Of a DNA stretch of 64,000 nt, positions 26,503 through 36,335 are shown one piece after another; within the stretch, counting starts at the first letter, position 1; each line of letters opens with the position of its first letter. The position numbers and the translations under genes were made by a program. Origin of the DNA: Streptomyces canus (GTDB lineage Bacteria > Actinomycetota > Actinomycetes > Streptomycetales > Streptomycetaceae); contig NZ_KQ948657.1 of the NCBI RefSeq assembly GCF_001514145.1, positions 248,001 through 312,000 of the forward strand, given 5' to 3'. The notes beneath the pieces are model-generated. The model saw nothing but the letters and a program-made list of their open reading frames with translations, was not told where the DNA came from and did not search any database.

Positions 26503-27765
26503 ATGCCGATGTCCGCTACCAACGCCCCGCCCGCCGCGCCGGACAGCGGGACGGAGTCCGTGCCCTTCCGGCAGTTCCTGCTGAAGATCCACAGCCGGTG
26601 CAATCTGGCCTGTACGTACTGCTACATGTACGAGGCGGCCGACCAGAGTTGGCGGCAACGCCCCAGGAGCATGGCTCCCGCGACGGTGCGGCGGGCGGCG
26701 CGGTTGATGGCCGAACACGCCACGGAGCACGGACTGTCCGAGGTGCATGTGGTGTTGCACGGCGGCGAACCCCTGCTGGTCGGGGCGGAGTACCTGGAGA
26801 CACTCCTCGGGACGGTCACGGATGCCCTGGCCGGCATCGCCGCGCCGCGTTTCACCCTGCAGACCAACGGCATCCGGCTGTCCGAGGATCCACGGCTGCT
26901 CCCCGTTCTCGACCGTCACGGGGTCCGGATCGGGGTGAGCCTGGACGGCACCCCGGCCGGGCACGACCGGCACCGGCGGCGGGCCGACGGTGGAAGCAGT
27001 CACGCCGCCACGGTCCGCGCGCTCGAACTGCTGACGAACCCCACCCACCGGCACCTGTTCGCCGGCCTGTTGTGCGTGATCGACCCCACCACCGACCCGC
27101 TGGAGACGTACGAGGCGCTCCTGCGGTTCGCTCCGCCCCGGCTGGACCTCTTACTTCCGCACGGGACCTGGCAGGCTCCGCCGCCCGGGCTCGCCGCCCT
27201 GACCTCCCCGCCCTCGGCTCCGCCTGCGCCGGGCGCGGCCATGCGTGCCACCCCGTACGCCGACTGGCTGCGCGCGGTCTTCGACCGCTGGTACGGCGCC
27301 GCGAGCCGGGAGACCGGCATCCGGCTCTTCGAGGAGATCATGGTGCTGCTGCTCGGCGGTACCGCACGCAGCGAGGTGGTCGGTCTTACACCCGTCGACC
27401 TCGTCGTCGTGGAGACCGACGGGGCGATCGAGCAGGCCGACTCGCTCAAAGTCAGCTATCCCGGGGCGCCCGAGACCGGGTTGCACGTGTTCCGTGACAC
27501 GTTCGCCGACGCCGCCGCGCATCCCGCCTTCCGCGCCCGGCAGCGCGGGTTGAGCGGGCTCGGCCCCGTCTGCCGCTCCTGCGCCCGCTCCCGCGTGTGC
27601 GGCGGCGGCCTGTACGCCCACAGATACTCTCCGGGAGCCTCCCCGGTCTTCTCGGCTCCCTCCGTGTACTGCGACGACCTGGCGGTACTGGTCGACCACA
27701 TCAGCGCCCGGCTGCACCGGGACGTGGCCACGCTGACCGTGTCCCGACGGACGGCGTCCCGATGA
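26503..27765 (+). CDS. fxsB: FxsB-family cyclophane-forming radical SAM/SPASM peptide maturase
   Basis: 420 residues. The radical SAM motif is CX3CX2C at Cys33, Cys37 and Cys40 (CNLACTYCYMYEAAD), with the SAM-binding HGGEPLL and LQTNGIRL and the strand IGVSLDG. The C-terminal SPASM region holds Cys357, Cys360, Cys366 and Cys390 (CRSCARSRVCGGGLYAHRYS) for auxiliary iron-sulfur clusters. By family knowledge it forms a three-residue cyclophane in FxsA by joining an aromatic ring to a beta carbon. This is the short form: the beta-hydroxylase-like extension found fused in long FxsB proteins is encoded separately next door, and the genes overlap by 4 bp (ATGA). It lies 92 bp after fxsT; the site before the start is weak and an ATG at 26509 is possible. 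Confidence 0.92.
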   Translation: MPMSATNAPPAAPDSGTESVPFRQFLLKIHSRCNLACTYCYMYEAADQSWRQRPRSMAPATVRRAARLMAEHATEHGLSEVHVVLHGGEPLLVGAEYLETLLGTVTDALAGIAAPRFTLQTNGIRLSEDPRLLPVLDRHGVRIGVSLDGTPAGHDRHRRRADGGSSHAATVRALELLTNPTHRHLFAGLLCVIDPTTDPLETYEALLRFAPPRLDLLLPHGTWQAPPPGLAALTSPPSAPPAPGAAMRATPYADWLRAVFDRWYGAASRETGIRLFEEIMVLLLGGTARSEVVGLTPVDLVVVETDGAIEQADSLKVSYPGAPETGLHVFRDTFADAAAHPAFRARQRGLSGLGPVCRSCARSRVCGGGLYAHRYSPGASPVFSAPSVYCDDLAVLVDHISARLHRDVATLTVSRRTASR

Positions 27766-29522
27766 GAACAGGGACCGGGCTGGGGACTGGTGCCGCCCCA
27801 CGCCCCGGTCAGGATCTCGTCCCGCACACCGTCCCCGCCCCCGTCTTCAGAGCCCTGGCCCGCGCCCGCGGCGGTGCGACGGCCGTGGACCTGCTTCGGG
27901 GCGGGCAACTGAGCAAACGCACGCTGATGGTGCACGCCCTGCGCCGGGCGGCGGACGGGCATCCGGAGGAGGGCACCGCGGAAGCGGCGTACCGCGGCCT
28001 GGTCGAACTGAACCGGCGGGACCGCGCGGCTTGGCGCGAGGTCATGCTGCACCCCTACCTGGACGAGGGACTGACCCGGGCTCTCACCGCGCTGGAGCGC
28101 GGACTGCCCACTGATCTGCGGTGGTTGGAACAACTGACGGCGGACGCAGGTCGGCGGGCGTGGCACGGCGTCGACGCCGTCTGTGACGGCATGGCACTCG
28201 AACTGCGGCTCGCCGACCGCGGCCCCTTCCGTGAGGTGCACGGTCACGAACTCGCCGAACCGCTCTCCGCCGGACAGGCACAGGAGTGGGCACAGGCGTT
28301 GCGTGCCGCCTGGACCGTGCTCGTGCGGCGGCACCCCTGGCACGCGCAGGCCATCGCCACCGGCCTGACCACAGTGGTCCCGCTGCTTCCCAACCCCGAT
28401 GGCACCGAGGTGAGTTCGGCGGCGCGTCGCGCCTTCGGAGCCGTCGCCGCCTCTCTCCCCGACGACCCCGTGCTTCTCGCACTGACCCTCGTGCACGAGT
28501 TTCTGCACGTCCAACTCGGCGCTCTGCTCGACCTGTTGCCGCTGCACGGCCCTCCCACGGAGGCCCGCTACCACGCCCCGTGGCGACCCGATCAGCGTCC
28601 GGCCGGAGCGCTGCTCCAGGGGACGTACGCGCATCTGGGCGTGACGGACTTCTGGCGCACCGAACTCGCCTCCGGGACGGGAGGCGAGCGTGCCCGTCGC
28701 GAGTACGAGACCTGGCGCGAGCACACCGACACAGCCGCTCACACGCTGCTCGAAAGCGGCGAACTCCTGCCCGCGGGCAGGCGGTTCGTGACGGAGCTGC
28801 GCGAGGCCGTGCGTCGTCGGCCCGCGCCGGCAGGGGCGCTGCGCGGCAGAGCGGACCTCGTGCATGACCTTCGCGGACTGGGGCTCCGGGCCGGAGACAC
28901 CGTCCTGGTGCACTCCGCCCTGAGCGCCGTCGGGCCCGTCTCCAACGGCGCAGAGACCATGGTGAGCGCGCTGTTGGAGGTGCTCGGACCCAACGGGACG
29001 CTCGTGGTGTACACGCCGACACCTGGCGACGCCCGCGCCGGAACGCCCGCGTCCGCCCCTTGCACCGCACCGGGCTTCGGCGTCGGTGTCCTGGCCGAGA
29101 CGGTACGGAACCGGCCCGCTGCCCTGCGCAGCGCTCATCCGCGGAGTGCATTCGCGGCGCTGGGCGCCCAGGCGGACCACATCACCTCCGACCACTCCCT
29201 CGACTGCTCCCTGGGCAAGGCGTCACCGCTGGGCAGACTGGAGGAGCTCGACGCCCGGGTGCTGTTGATGGGCGTCGGTTTCGAGGCGTGCACCGCGTTC
29301 CACCTGGCGGAGTACCGCATCCCGAGCCGTCTTGCGGGCCCGCACGAGTGTGCCGAAGTGCTCCTGGACACCTCCTCGTTCGCGGCTGTGGGGGCCGCCT
29401 ACGAGGCGACCGGGGCGGTGCGCTCCGGTCGGGTCGGTCTTGCCCGCTGCCGGCTGTTCGACCTCGCTGACGCCGTCGCATTCGCCGTCGGGCGACTGGC
29501 GGACAGGTCCGCCGGGGAGTGA
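27762..29522 (+). CDS. HExxH peptide beta-hydroxylase-like domain fused to AAC(3)-type acyltransferase
   Basis: 586 residues, starting in the fxsB stop. The N-terminal half (about 25-350) matches the HExxH peptide-modification family, now known to include alpha-ketoglutarate-dependent peptide beta-hydroxylases; the motif HEFLH is at 245-249 in LVHEFLHVQLGALLDLLPL. The C-terminal half (about 365-586) is an aminoglycoside 3-N-acetyltransferase-type domain: LRAGDTVLVHSALSAVG, GPNGTLVVYTPTPGD, HPRSAFAALGAQADHI and LLMGVGFEACTAFHLAEYR, with the conserved acetyl-CoA and His regions present. Next to fxsB, the likely substrate of both halves is the FxsA peptide or its product rather than an antibiotic. 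Which residue is hydroxylated or acylated is unknown. Confidence 0.85.
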   Translation: MRTGTGLGTGAAPRPGQDLVPHTVPAPVFRALARARGGATAVDLLRGGQLSKRTLMVHALRRAADGHPEEGTAEAAYRGLVELNRRDRAAWREVMLHPYLDEGLTRALTALERGLPTDLRWLEQLTADAGRRAWHGVDAVCDGMALELRLADRGPFREVHGHELAEPLSAGQAQEWAQALRAAWTVLVRRHPWHAQAIATGLTTVVPLLPNPDGTEVSSAARRAFGAVAASLPDDPVLLALTLVHEFLHVQLGALLDLLPLHGPPTEARYHAPWRPDQRPAGALLQGTYAHLGVTDFWRTELASGTGGERARREYETWREHTDTAAHTLLESGELLPAGRRFVTELREAVRRRPAPAGALRGRADLVHDLRGLGLRAGDTVLVHSALSAVGPVSNGAETMVSALLEVLGPNGTLVVYTPTPGDARAGTPASAPCTAPGFGVGVLAETVRNRPAALRSAHPRSAFAALGAQADHITSDHSLDCSLGKASPLGRLEELDARVLLMGVGFEACTAFHLAEYRIPSRLAGPHECAEVLLDTSSFAAVGAAYEATGAVRSGRVGLARCRLFDLADAVAFAVGRLADRSAGE

Positions 29523-29532
29523 TCGTGCGGGC

Positions 29533-29562
29533 AGGGGCCCGACCTCGAAGCGTCAGGCCCCT
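29533..29562. terminator. Possible terminator between the Fxs operon and ychF
   Basis: AGGGGCC (29533-29539) and GGCCCCT (29556-29562) form a 7-bp stem around a 16-base loop between two convergent genes. No T-tract follows, so this is weak. Confidence 0.3.
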
Positions 29563-29610
29563 CCTGAACCGCACATTTGCGAGATCAGCGGCGTGGTGGC
29601 ACGCCACCCG

Positions 29611-30699
<1,089 letters not shown>

Positions 30700-30876
30700 G
30701 TTGCGACTTCCCGTACGTAAGAGGAGACGTGAGGAGACTGGCGGCCAGGGGGCCGATCCACCAGTCTACGGCGTGCCGCAGCACGCTCCGGCTGACCTCT
30801 CGAACGCATGGCCAAGGTCTTTCGCACCGCGTGTCCGAGGAGCGATTCCGCACATAAACAGACCTAGGTTGGTCCA

Positions 30877-31395
30877 GTGGAGCAACACAGGACACGCCCC
30901 CCGCACAACGGAACGCGACGCCCGGCCCCGGGAGCGCCGCTGCCCGCGCAGGCCCGCGGTGAGCGACGGCCGGCGGCGCCCCGTCGCCCCCCGCCGCCCG
31001 TGATCCAGACGCTGCGACGGTTCCCCAACCCCCGGCTCACCGGGCTCGGCGGCGGCCTGTTCTGCGCCGGGCTGATGTTCACGCTCGGCTTCCTCGTCTC
31101 ACTGCTGTTCGGCTCGTCGCTGACGGTGTACGGCGTGCTGTTCGTGCCGGTGAGCGTACTGACGGCGGTCTGGATGCGCCGGGGCGATCTGCTGACCGCC
31201 CCGATCATCGTCCCGATCGCGTTCGCCACCGGGCTCGTCCCGGTCGCCGACAGCAGCGGCGGCACCTCGGGGCGCCTGATGGGCCTGTTCACCGCGCTGG
31301 CCACGCAGGCCGGCTGGCTCTACGCCGGCACGCTGGCCGCCGGCATCATCGCGCTGGTCCGCAGGATCCGCCTGGTACGGAGCCGCTCGCGCTGA
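30877..31395 (+). CDS. DUF6542-type membrane protein
   Basis: 172 residues from a GTG start. The first 45 residues are Arg/Pro/Ala-rich and disordered. Four hydrophobic segments follow: GGGLFCAGLMFTLGFLVSLL, LTVYGVLFVPVSVLTAVWM, LTAPIIVPIAFATGLVPV and LYAGTLAAGIIALV, with a basic tail. This pattern matches the actinobacterial DUF6542 family, of unknown function. It stands alone between divergent ychF and convergent ppgK. Confidence 0.75.
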   Translation: MEQHRTRPPHNGTRRPAPGAPLPAQARGERRPAAPRRPPPPVIQTLRRFPNPRLTGLGGGLFCAGLMFTLGFLVSLLFGSSLTVYGVLFVPVSVLTAVWMRRGDLLTAPIIVPIAFATGLVPVADSSGGTSGRLMGLFTALATQAGWLYAGTLAAGIIALVRRIRLVRSRSR

Positions 31396-31413
31396 CGGGG
31401 ACCAGCGGTACGA

Positions 31414-31455
31414 GGCGGGGCCTGCGGCTCCGAAGGCGGGACCTGCGGCTCCGCC
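31414..31455. repeat. Two tandem 21-bp copies between convergent genes
   Basis: GGCGGG(G/A)CCTGCGGCTCCG is present at 31414 and 31435, two 21-bp units differing at three positions, in the 64-bp gap between the DUF6542 and ppgK stops. There is no clear terminator hairpin. Confidence 0.7.
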
Positions 31456-31459
31456 CCTC

Positions 31460-32203
31460 TCAACCCTCCACCGCCCGCATCGCCGCCCCCACGATCCCCG
31501 CGTTGTTCTGCAGCTGTGCCGGGACGATCTCGGCCTTGACGCCCTCGATGTGCGGCAGGAACTTCTGGGCCTTGCGGCTGACGCCGCCGCCGACGATGAA
31601 CAGCTCGGGCGAGAAGAGCATCTCGACATGGGCGAGGTACTTCTGGACGCGGTGGGCCCAGTGCTCCCAGGTGAGCTCCTCGTCCTCCCTGGCCTTGCTG
31701 GAGGCCTTCTTCTCGGCGTCGTGGCCGTGCAGCTCCAGGTGGCCCAGCTCGGTGTTGGGGACGAGGACGCCGTCGACGAAGACCGCGCTGCCGATGCCGG
31801 TGCCGAAGGTGAGCAGTATGACGGTGCCCTTGCGGTCCTTGCCCGCACCGAAGTTCATCTCGGCGACGCCCGCCGCGTCCGCGTCGTTGACGACGGTCAC
31901 CGGGAGTCCGCCGAGCCGCTCGCTGAACAACGCGCGCGCGTCGGTGTCGATCCAGCTCTTGTCGACATTGGCCGCCGTACGGATCGTCGAGCCGCCGGTG
32001 ACCACGCCCGGGAAGGTCAGGCCGACCGGTCCCGTCCACCCGAAGTGGTCCACGACCTGCTTCACCCCGTCGGCCACGCCGTCGGGCGTCGCCGGGTGCG
32101 GGGTGAACACTTTGTGGCGCTCCTGGGTGAGGTCGCCCTTGTCCAGGTCCACAGGAGCGCCCTTGATCCCGGATCCGCCGATGTCCAAGCCGAAGATCTG
32201 CAT
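31460..32203 (-). CDS. ppgK: Polyphosphate glucokinase
   Basis: 247 residues. This ROK-family sugar kinase has the phosphate-1 loop [39 protein letters not shown] (catalytic Asp) and the adenosine loop [13 protein letters not shown]. The actinobacterial enzyme phosphorylates glucose with polyphosphate or ATP. It lacks the zinc-binding Cys motif of ROK repressors, as expected for PpgK. It lies 29 bp downstream of ispH on the same strand. Confidence 0.95.
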   Translation of the reverse strand: MQIFGLDIGGSGIKGAPVDLDKGDLTQERHKVFTPHPATPDGVADGVKQVVDHFGWTGPVGLTFPGVVTGGSTIRTAANVDKSWIDTDARALFSERLGGLPVTVVNDADAAGVAEMNFGAGKDRKGTVILLTFGTGIGSAVFVDGVLVPNTELGHLELHGHDAEKKASSKAREDEELTWEHWAHRVQKYLAHVEMLFSPELFIVGGGVSRKAQKFLPHIEGVKAEIVPAQLQNNAGIVGAAMRAVEG

Positions 32204-32232
32204 GGCCCTACGTTACGACGGACGACTGACTG

Positions 32233-33234
32233 TCACGCCTGCGAGGTCCCCTTGCGCTCCGCGACCAGCGCCGCCGCCTCCTCGCGCAGGTCGCGGCGCA
32301 GTTCCTTCGGCAGCGAGAAGGTGATGGACTCCTCGGCCGCCTTCACGAGTTCCACGTCGCCGTAACCGCGCTGCGACAGCCACTCCAGGACCTCCTCGAC
32401 CAGTACCTCCGGCACCGAGGCGCCCGAGGTGACGCCGACCGTGGTCACGCCCTGAAGCCAGGCCTCGTCGATCTCGCTCGCGTAGTCCACGAGGTAGGCC
32501 TCGCGGGAGCCGGCCAGCTTGGCGACCTCGACGAGCCGCTTGGAGTTGGAGGAGTTGCGGGAGCCGACCACGATGACCAGCTCGGCCTCGGCGCCCATCT
32601 GCTTCACCGCGAGCTGACGGTTCTGCGTGGCGTAGCAGATGTCGTCGCTGGGCGGCGAGATGAGCTGCGGGAACTTCTCCTTGAGGGCGTCGACGGTCTC
32701 CATCGTCTCGTCGACGGACAGCGTGGTCTGGGAGAGCCACACGACCTTCGACTCGTCGCGGACCTCGACCTTGGCGACGTCCGAGGGGCCGTCGACCAGC
32801 GTGATGTGGTCGGGGGCCTCGCCGGAGGTGCCGATGACCTCCTCGTGGCCCTCGTGCCCGATCAGCAGGATGTCGTAGTCCTCATTGGCGAAGCGGACGG
32901 CTTCCTTGTGGACCTTGGTGACGAGCGGGCAGGTCGCGTCGATGGTGGCGAGGTTGCCGCGCGCGGCCTCCTCGTGGACGACGGGGGCGACGCCGTGGGC
33001 CGAGAACATGACGATGTTGCCCGGCGGTACCTCCTCCGTCCGTTCGACGAAGATGGCGCCCTTCTTCTCCAGGGTCTGTACGACGTACTTGTTGTGGACG
33101 ATCTCGTGTCGGACGTACACCGGAGCGCCGTACTGCTCCAGGGCTTTCTCGACGGCGATCACGGCGCGGTCCACACCCGCGCAGTAGCCACGGGGGGCGG
33201 CGAGCAGGACACGGCGGCCAGGCGAAGCAGTCAT
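32233..33234 (-). CDS. ispH: 4-hydroxy-3-methylbut-2-enyl diphosphate reductase
   Basis: 333 residues from the ATG at 33234; an in-frame ATG at 33243 would add three residues but has no upstream site. The three cluster cysteines are Cys18 ([10 protein letters not shown]), Cys102 ([14 protein letters not shown]) and Cys200 ([11 protein letters not shown]), with [10 protein letters not shown] before the C-terminal domain. It is the last step of the MEP pathway, making IPP and DMAPP with a [4Fe-4S] cluster. It probably forms an operon with ppgK. Confidence 0.97.
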   Translation of the reverse strand: MTASPGRRVLLAAPRGYCAGVDRAVIAVEKALEQYGAPVYVRHEIVHNKYVVQTLEKKGAIFVERTEEVPPGNIVMFSAHGVAPVVHEEAARGNLATIDATCPLVTKVHKEAVRFANEDYDILLIGHEGHEEVIGTSGEAPDHITLVDGPSDVAKVEVRDESKVVWLSQTTLSVDETMETVDALKEKFPQLISPPSDDICYATQNRQLAVKQMGAEAELVIVVGSRNSSNSKRLVEVAKLAGSREAYLVDYASEIDEAWLQGVTTVGVTSGASVPEVLVEEVLEWLSQRGYGDVELVKAAEESITFSLPKELRRDLREEAAALVAERKGTSQA

Positions 33235-33443
33235 GCGTCCCATCGTAAGGCCGCGCTCGGCCGGTCAAAGATCGCGTGCTCGTGCCCGTGACACAGGCGG
33301 AGGCACCATGTCGGCGCAGCCTGGGCTTCCGGGACCTCGCCGGGGGCTGCTGGTGCTGGTGGTGCAGCGAACGAGGCCGGAACCGGCCGGGTAGTGACGG
33401 CCGGTGACGGTGCGTTGTCGTACCGGGCCGTTACGCTCGCGGC

Positions 33444-34652
33444 ATGGCTGTGAACTCGACCCCCGAAGCGCCCCTGCCCGTCGGCGAGGTGTCGCGCCTC
33501 ATCGGCGGCTGGATCGACCGCCTCGGCGCCGTATGGGTCGAGGGCCAGATCACCCAGCTCTCCCGGCGCCCCGGCGCGGGCGTCGTCTTCCTCACGCTGC
33601 GCGACCCGTCGTACGACATCTCGGTGAGCGTCACCTGCTTCCGCCAGGTCTTCGACGAGATCGCCGATGTCGTCAGCGAGGGCGCCCGAGTCGTCGTACT
33701 GGCGAAGCCGGAGTGGTACGCGCCGCGGGGTCAGCTCTCGCTGCGGGCCACCGAGATAAGGCCGGTCGGGGTCGGTGAGCTGCTGGCGCGGCTGGAGCAG
33801 CTGAAGAAGTCCCTCGCCGCGGAGGGGCTGTTCGCGGCGGAGCGCAAGAAGCCGCTGCCGTTCCTGCCGCAGCTGATCGGGCTGGTCTGCGGGCGGGCGT
33901 CGGCCGCCGAGCGGGACGTCCTGGAGAACGCCCGGCACCGCTGGCCGGCTGTCCGGTTCGAGGTGCGCAACGTCCCCGTGCAGGGGGTGCACGCCGTCCC
34001 CCAGGTCGTGCAGGCGGTCAAGGAGCTCGACGCGCTGGACGACGTGGACGTGATCATCGTGGCGCGCGGCGGGGGCAGCGTGGAGGATCTGCTGCCGTTC
34101 TCCGACGAGCAGTTGGTGCGCGCGGTCGCGTCCTGTCGTACGCCGGTGGTCTCGGCGATCGGGCACGAGCCGGACACCCCGCTGCTGGACTACGTCGCCG
34201 ACCTGCGGGCCTCCACGCCCACGGACGCGGCCAAGAAGGTCGTACCGGACGTGGGTGAGGAGTACGAGCGGGTGCGGGCGCTGCGGGACCGCGCACGGCG
34301 GTGCGTCGAGTCCTTCCTGCAGCGGGAGGAGCGGGGCCTCGCGCAGGCCCTCGCGCGGCCGTCGATAGAGGATCCGCACCGGATGATCGACGAGCGCGCC
34401 GACCATGTGTCCTCCCTGACCGACCGCGGCCGCCGCACCCTGGGCCATCTGCTGGACCGCGCCGACTCCGAGCTGACGCACACGCACGCACGCGTGGTGG
34501 CCCTCTCCCCCGCCGCGACCCTCCAGCGCGGGTACGCCGTGCTCCAGAAGGCCGACGGGCACGTGGTGCGGGCGCCGGACGAGGTGACGGCGGAGGAGAC
34601 CCTGCGGGCGCGGGTCGCCGAGGGTGAGTTCGTTGTCCGAGTCGATGCATAG
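33444..34652 (+). CDS. xseA: Exodeoxyribonuclease VII large subunit
   Basis: 402 residues. The N-terminal OB-fold reads [20 protein letters not shown] and [18 protein letters not shown]. The catalytic region contains [39 protein letters not shown] and [20 protein letters not shown], followed by a coiled-coil C-terminus. With XseB it degrades single-stranded DNA from both ends into oligonucleotides. It is divergent from ispH and followed 9 bp later by xseB. Confidence 0.97.
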   Translation: MAVNSTPEAPLPVGEVSRLIGGWIDRLGAVWVEGQITQLSRRPGAGVVFLTLRDPSYDISVSVTCFRQVFDEIADVVSEGARVVVLAKPEWYAPRGQLSLRATEIRPVGVGELLARLEQLKKSLAAEGLFAAERKKPLPFLPQLIGLVCGRASAAERDVLENARHRWPAVRFEVRNVPVQGVHAVPQVVQAVKELDALDDVDVIIVARGGGSVEDLLPFSDEQLVRAVASCRTPVVSAIGHEPDTPLLDYVADLRASTPTDAAKKVVPDVGEEYERVRALRDRARRCVESFLQREERGLAQALARPSIEDPHRMIDERADHVSSLTDRGRRTLGHLLDRADSELTHTHARVVALSPAATLQRGYAVLQKADGHVVRAPDEVTAEETLRARVAEGEFVVRVDA

Positions 34653-34661
34653 GGTGGGCGG

Positions 34662-34898
34662 ATGACCAGCAAGGTGACGGAAGAGGCGCTCGGGTACGAG
34701 CAGGCACGGGACGAGCTGATCGAGGTCGTACGGCGGCTGGAGGCGGGCGGCACGACGCTCGAGGAGTCCCTCGCGCTCTGGGAGCGGGGCGAGGAGCTGG
34801 CCAAGGTGTGCCGGCGCTGGCTGGACGGGGCGCGGGCGCGACTGGACGCGGCACTGGCCGAGGAGGAAGAGGCCGGGACCGAGGGCGACGCCGAGTAG
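34662..34898 (+). CDS. xseB: Exodeoxyribonuclease VII small subunit
   Basis: 78 residues. The core [40 protein letters not shown] is the XseB signature: a helical hairpin that coats the XseA coiled coil. The C-terminus is Glu-rich. It lies immediately after xseA and is certainly co-transcribed. Confidence 0.95.
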   Translation: MTSKVTEEALGYEQARDELIEVVRRLEAGGTTLEESLALWERGEELAKVCRRWLDGARARLDAALAEEEEAGTEGDAE

Positions 34899-34944
34899 GA
34901 GACCTGGGTGATCTGTGAAGCGGATCACCACGCCCTGGTTTTTG

Positions 34945-34973
34945 TTGAAGGTTGAACTTCAGTCGCGTACCGT
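34945..34973 (+). promoter_or_regulatory. Promoter with overlapping inverted repeat upstream of the nitroreductase gene
   Basis: TTGAAG (34945-34950), a 17-bp spacer and TACCGT (34968-34973) fit a vegetative promoter. GAAG (34947-34950) and CTTC (34957-34960) flank GTTGAA as an imperfect palindrome covering the -35 side, with TTGAA occurring twice, so a repressor could bind here. The start codon is about 60 bp downstream. Confidence 0.45.
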
Positions 34974-35035
34974 CGAGACGTCAACCGGTCCCCGGTCCGT
35001 TTCCGGGGTCGACGCACCCCCCGAGAAGGTTTCCT

Positions 35036-35626
35036 ATGTCTCTCGTTCTTGACCCCGCCGCCCAGGACCTGCTGTTCCGCGAGGCCCGCACCGCGAACAC
35101 CTTCACCGACGAGCCGGTGACCGACGAGCAGCTCCAGGCCATCTACGACCTGGTCAAGTACGGCCCGACCGCCTTCAACCAGAGCCCGCTGCGCATCACG
35201 CTGGTCCGCTCCGCCGAGGCCCGCGAGCGCCTGGTCCAGCACATGGCCGAGGGCAACCAGCCCAAGACCGCCACCGCCCCGCTGGTCGCGATCCTCTCCG
35301 CGGACAACGAGTTCCACGAGGAGCTGCCGGAGCTCTTCCCGCACTTCCCGCAGGCCAAGGACGTCTTCTTCAGCGAGCGCCCCGCCCGCGAGGGTGCCGC
35401 CGGGCTGAACGCCGCCCTGCAGGCCGCGTACTTCATCATCGGCGTCCGTGCCGCGGGCCTCGCCGCCGGCCCGATGACCGGTCTGGACTTCGAGGGCGTC
35501 CGCAAGGAGTTCCTGGACGACGACCACACCCCGCTGATGGTCGTCAACATCGGCAAGCCGGGCGAGGACGCCTGGTTCCCGCGCTCCCCGCGCCTGGCGT
35601 ACGACGAGGTCGTCACCACCGTCTGA
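35036..35626 (+). CDS. RutE-like nitroreductase family protein (malonic semialdehyde reductase type)
   Basis: 196 residues from the ATG behind GAGAAGG. The FMN-binding N-terminus TANTFTDEPVTDEQLQAIYD, KYGPTAFNQSPLRITLV and the C-terminal GLAAGPMTGLDFEGVRKEF, with length near 196, match the RutE/HadB subgroup of NfsA-like reductases. RutE reduces malonic semialdehyde to 3-hydroxypropionate in uracil breakdown. No other rut genes are near, so the physiological substrate here is open; quinone or nitro-compound reduction is possible. Confidence 0.88.
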   Translation: MSLVLDPAAQDLLFREARTANTFTDEPVTDEQLQAIYDLVKYGPTAFNQSPLRITLVRSAEARERLVQHMAEGNQPKTATAPLVAILSADNEFHEELPELFPHFPQAKDVFFSERPAREGAAGLNAALQAAYFIIGVRAAGLAAGPMTGLDFEGVRKEFLDDDHTPLMVVNIGKPGEDAWFPRSPRLAYDEVVTTV

Positions 35627-35644
35627 GACGGCTGACACGCGACA

Positions 35645-35677
35645 AAAGGGCCCGGCCGCCTGGCAGCCGGGCCCTTT
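35645..35677. terminator. Bidirectional rho-independent terminator
   Basis: AAAGGGCCCGGC (35645-35656) pairs perfectly with GCCGGGCCCTTT (35666-35677) around a 9-base loop between convergent genes; A- and T-runs on both sides serve both strands. Confidence 0.9.
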
Positions 35678-35686
35678 CCCGTGGTC

Positions 35687-36208
35687 TCACGCCGTCTTGA
35701 GCGACTTCGCCATCTCGGCCAGCTGGGCGAACGATCCCGTGCCCGCGACCACGGTCGTCGCCCCGTCGCCGGTGTGCACGAGGGCGTCGTAGCGGCCGCC
35801 CGTGTACCGCGTCCAGGTGCGGCCCGCGATCTGCTGGGTCTGCTTCGTCGCCTCTGCGCCCTGGCTCGCCTCGTCGATGAACGTCGACGGCTTCTGAGTC
35901 GACTGCTCGACCTGCACGTACTGATCACCAGGGGCCTGGAAACCCAGGTGCCAGGCGTCGGACTGGTCGCCCTGGAAGCGCACCGAGGTCGCCTTCCAGC
36001 CGGCCGGCAGATCCTCGGGCGCTGCCACCGGATAGGAGGCCGCGCGGCGGGCCGTGAGCAGCTCGACGCGGTAGTCGACCGTCTTGATGTCGGGAGCGGA
36101 GTCGTCGTGCGGGATGAACACGTAGATGACCGCCGCCGCGATCCCGATCAGGCCCAGGGAGAGAATCATGTCCCGGACCGTCTTCTGCTTGCCGTTCGAA
36201 CCTGCCAC
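35687..36208 (-). CDS. DUF4245 domain membrane-anchored protein
   Basis: 173 residues. A short basic N-terminus and one transmembrane helix (about 13-31, MILSLGLIGIAAAVIYVFI) anchor it, with the rest outside. The C-terminal part holds DLPAGWKATSVRFQGDQSDA, WHLGFQAPGDQYVQVEQS and a final VVAGTGSFAQLAEMAKSL, matching actinobacterial DUF4245. Function unknown. It is divergent from glpX (127 bp) and convergent with the nitroreductase. Confidence 0.85.
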   Translation of the reverse strand: MAGSNGKQKTVRDMILSLGLIGIAAAVIYVFIPHDDSAPDIKTVDYRVELLTARRAASYPVAAPEDLPAGWKATSVRFQGDQSDAWHLGFQAPGDQYVQVEQSTQKPSTFIDEASQGAEATKQTQQIAGRTWTRYTGGRYDALVHTGDGATTVVAGTGSFAQLAEMAKSLKTA

Positions 36209-36335
36209 GCCCCCTATCGTCGCAGGTGCCCGGTCCGCTCATCCGTGGGGTCCCCTGCTCATTTTGTCGGACTGAGGATAGAGTCGACGGTCGAACCCTC
36301 ATCCGGCCGTCGTCGTATCAGAAAGGTGCGCTCCG

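Noticed and set aside
28863..29522. Aminoglycoside resistance gene
   Set aside because: The AAC(3)-like domain is the C-terminal half of a protein coupled to a peptide maturase, so peptide tailoring fits better than antibiotic resistance; activity on aminoglycosides is not excluded.
32233..34898. Divergent ispH/xseA region as a mobile or unusual locus
   Set aside because: Gene order ppgK, ispH, xseA, xseB is ordinary Streptomyces core chromosome; nothing unusual was seen.
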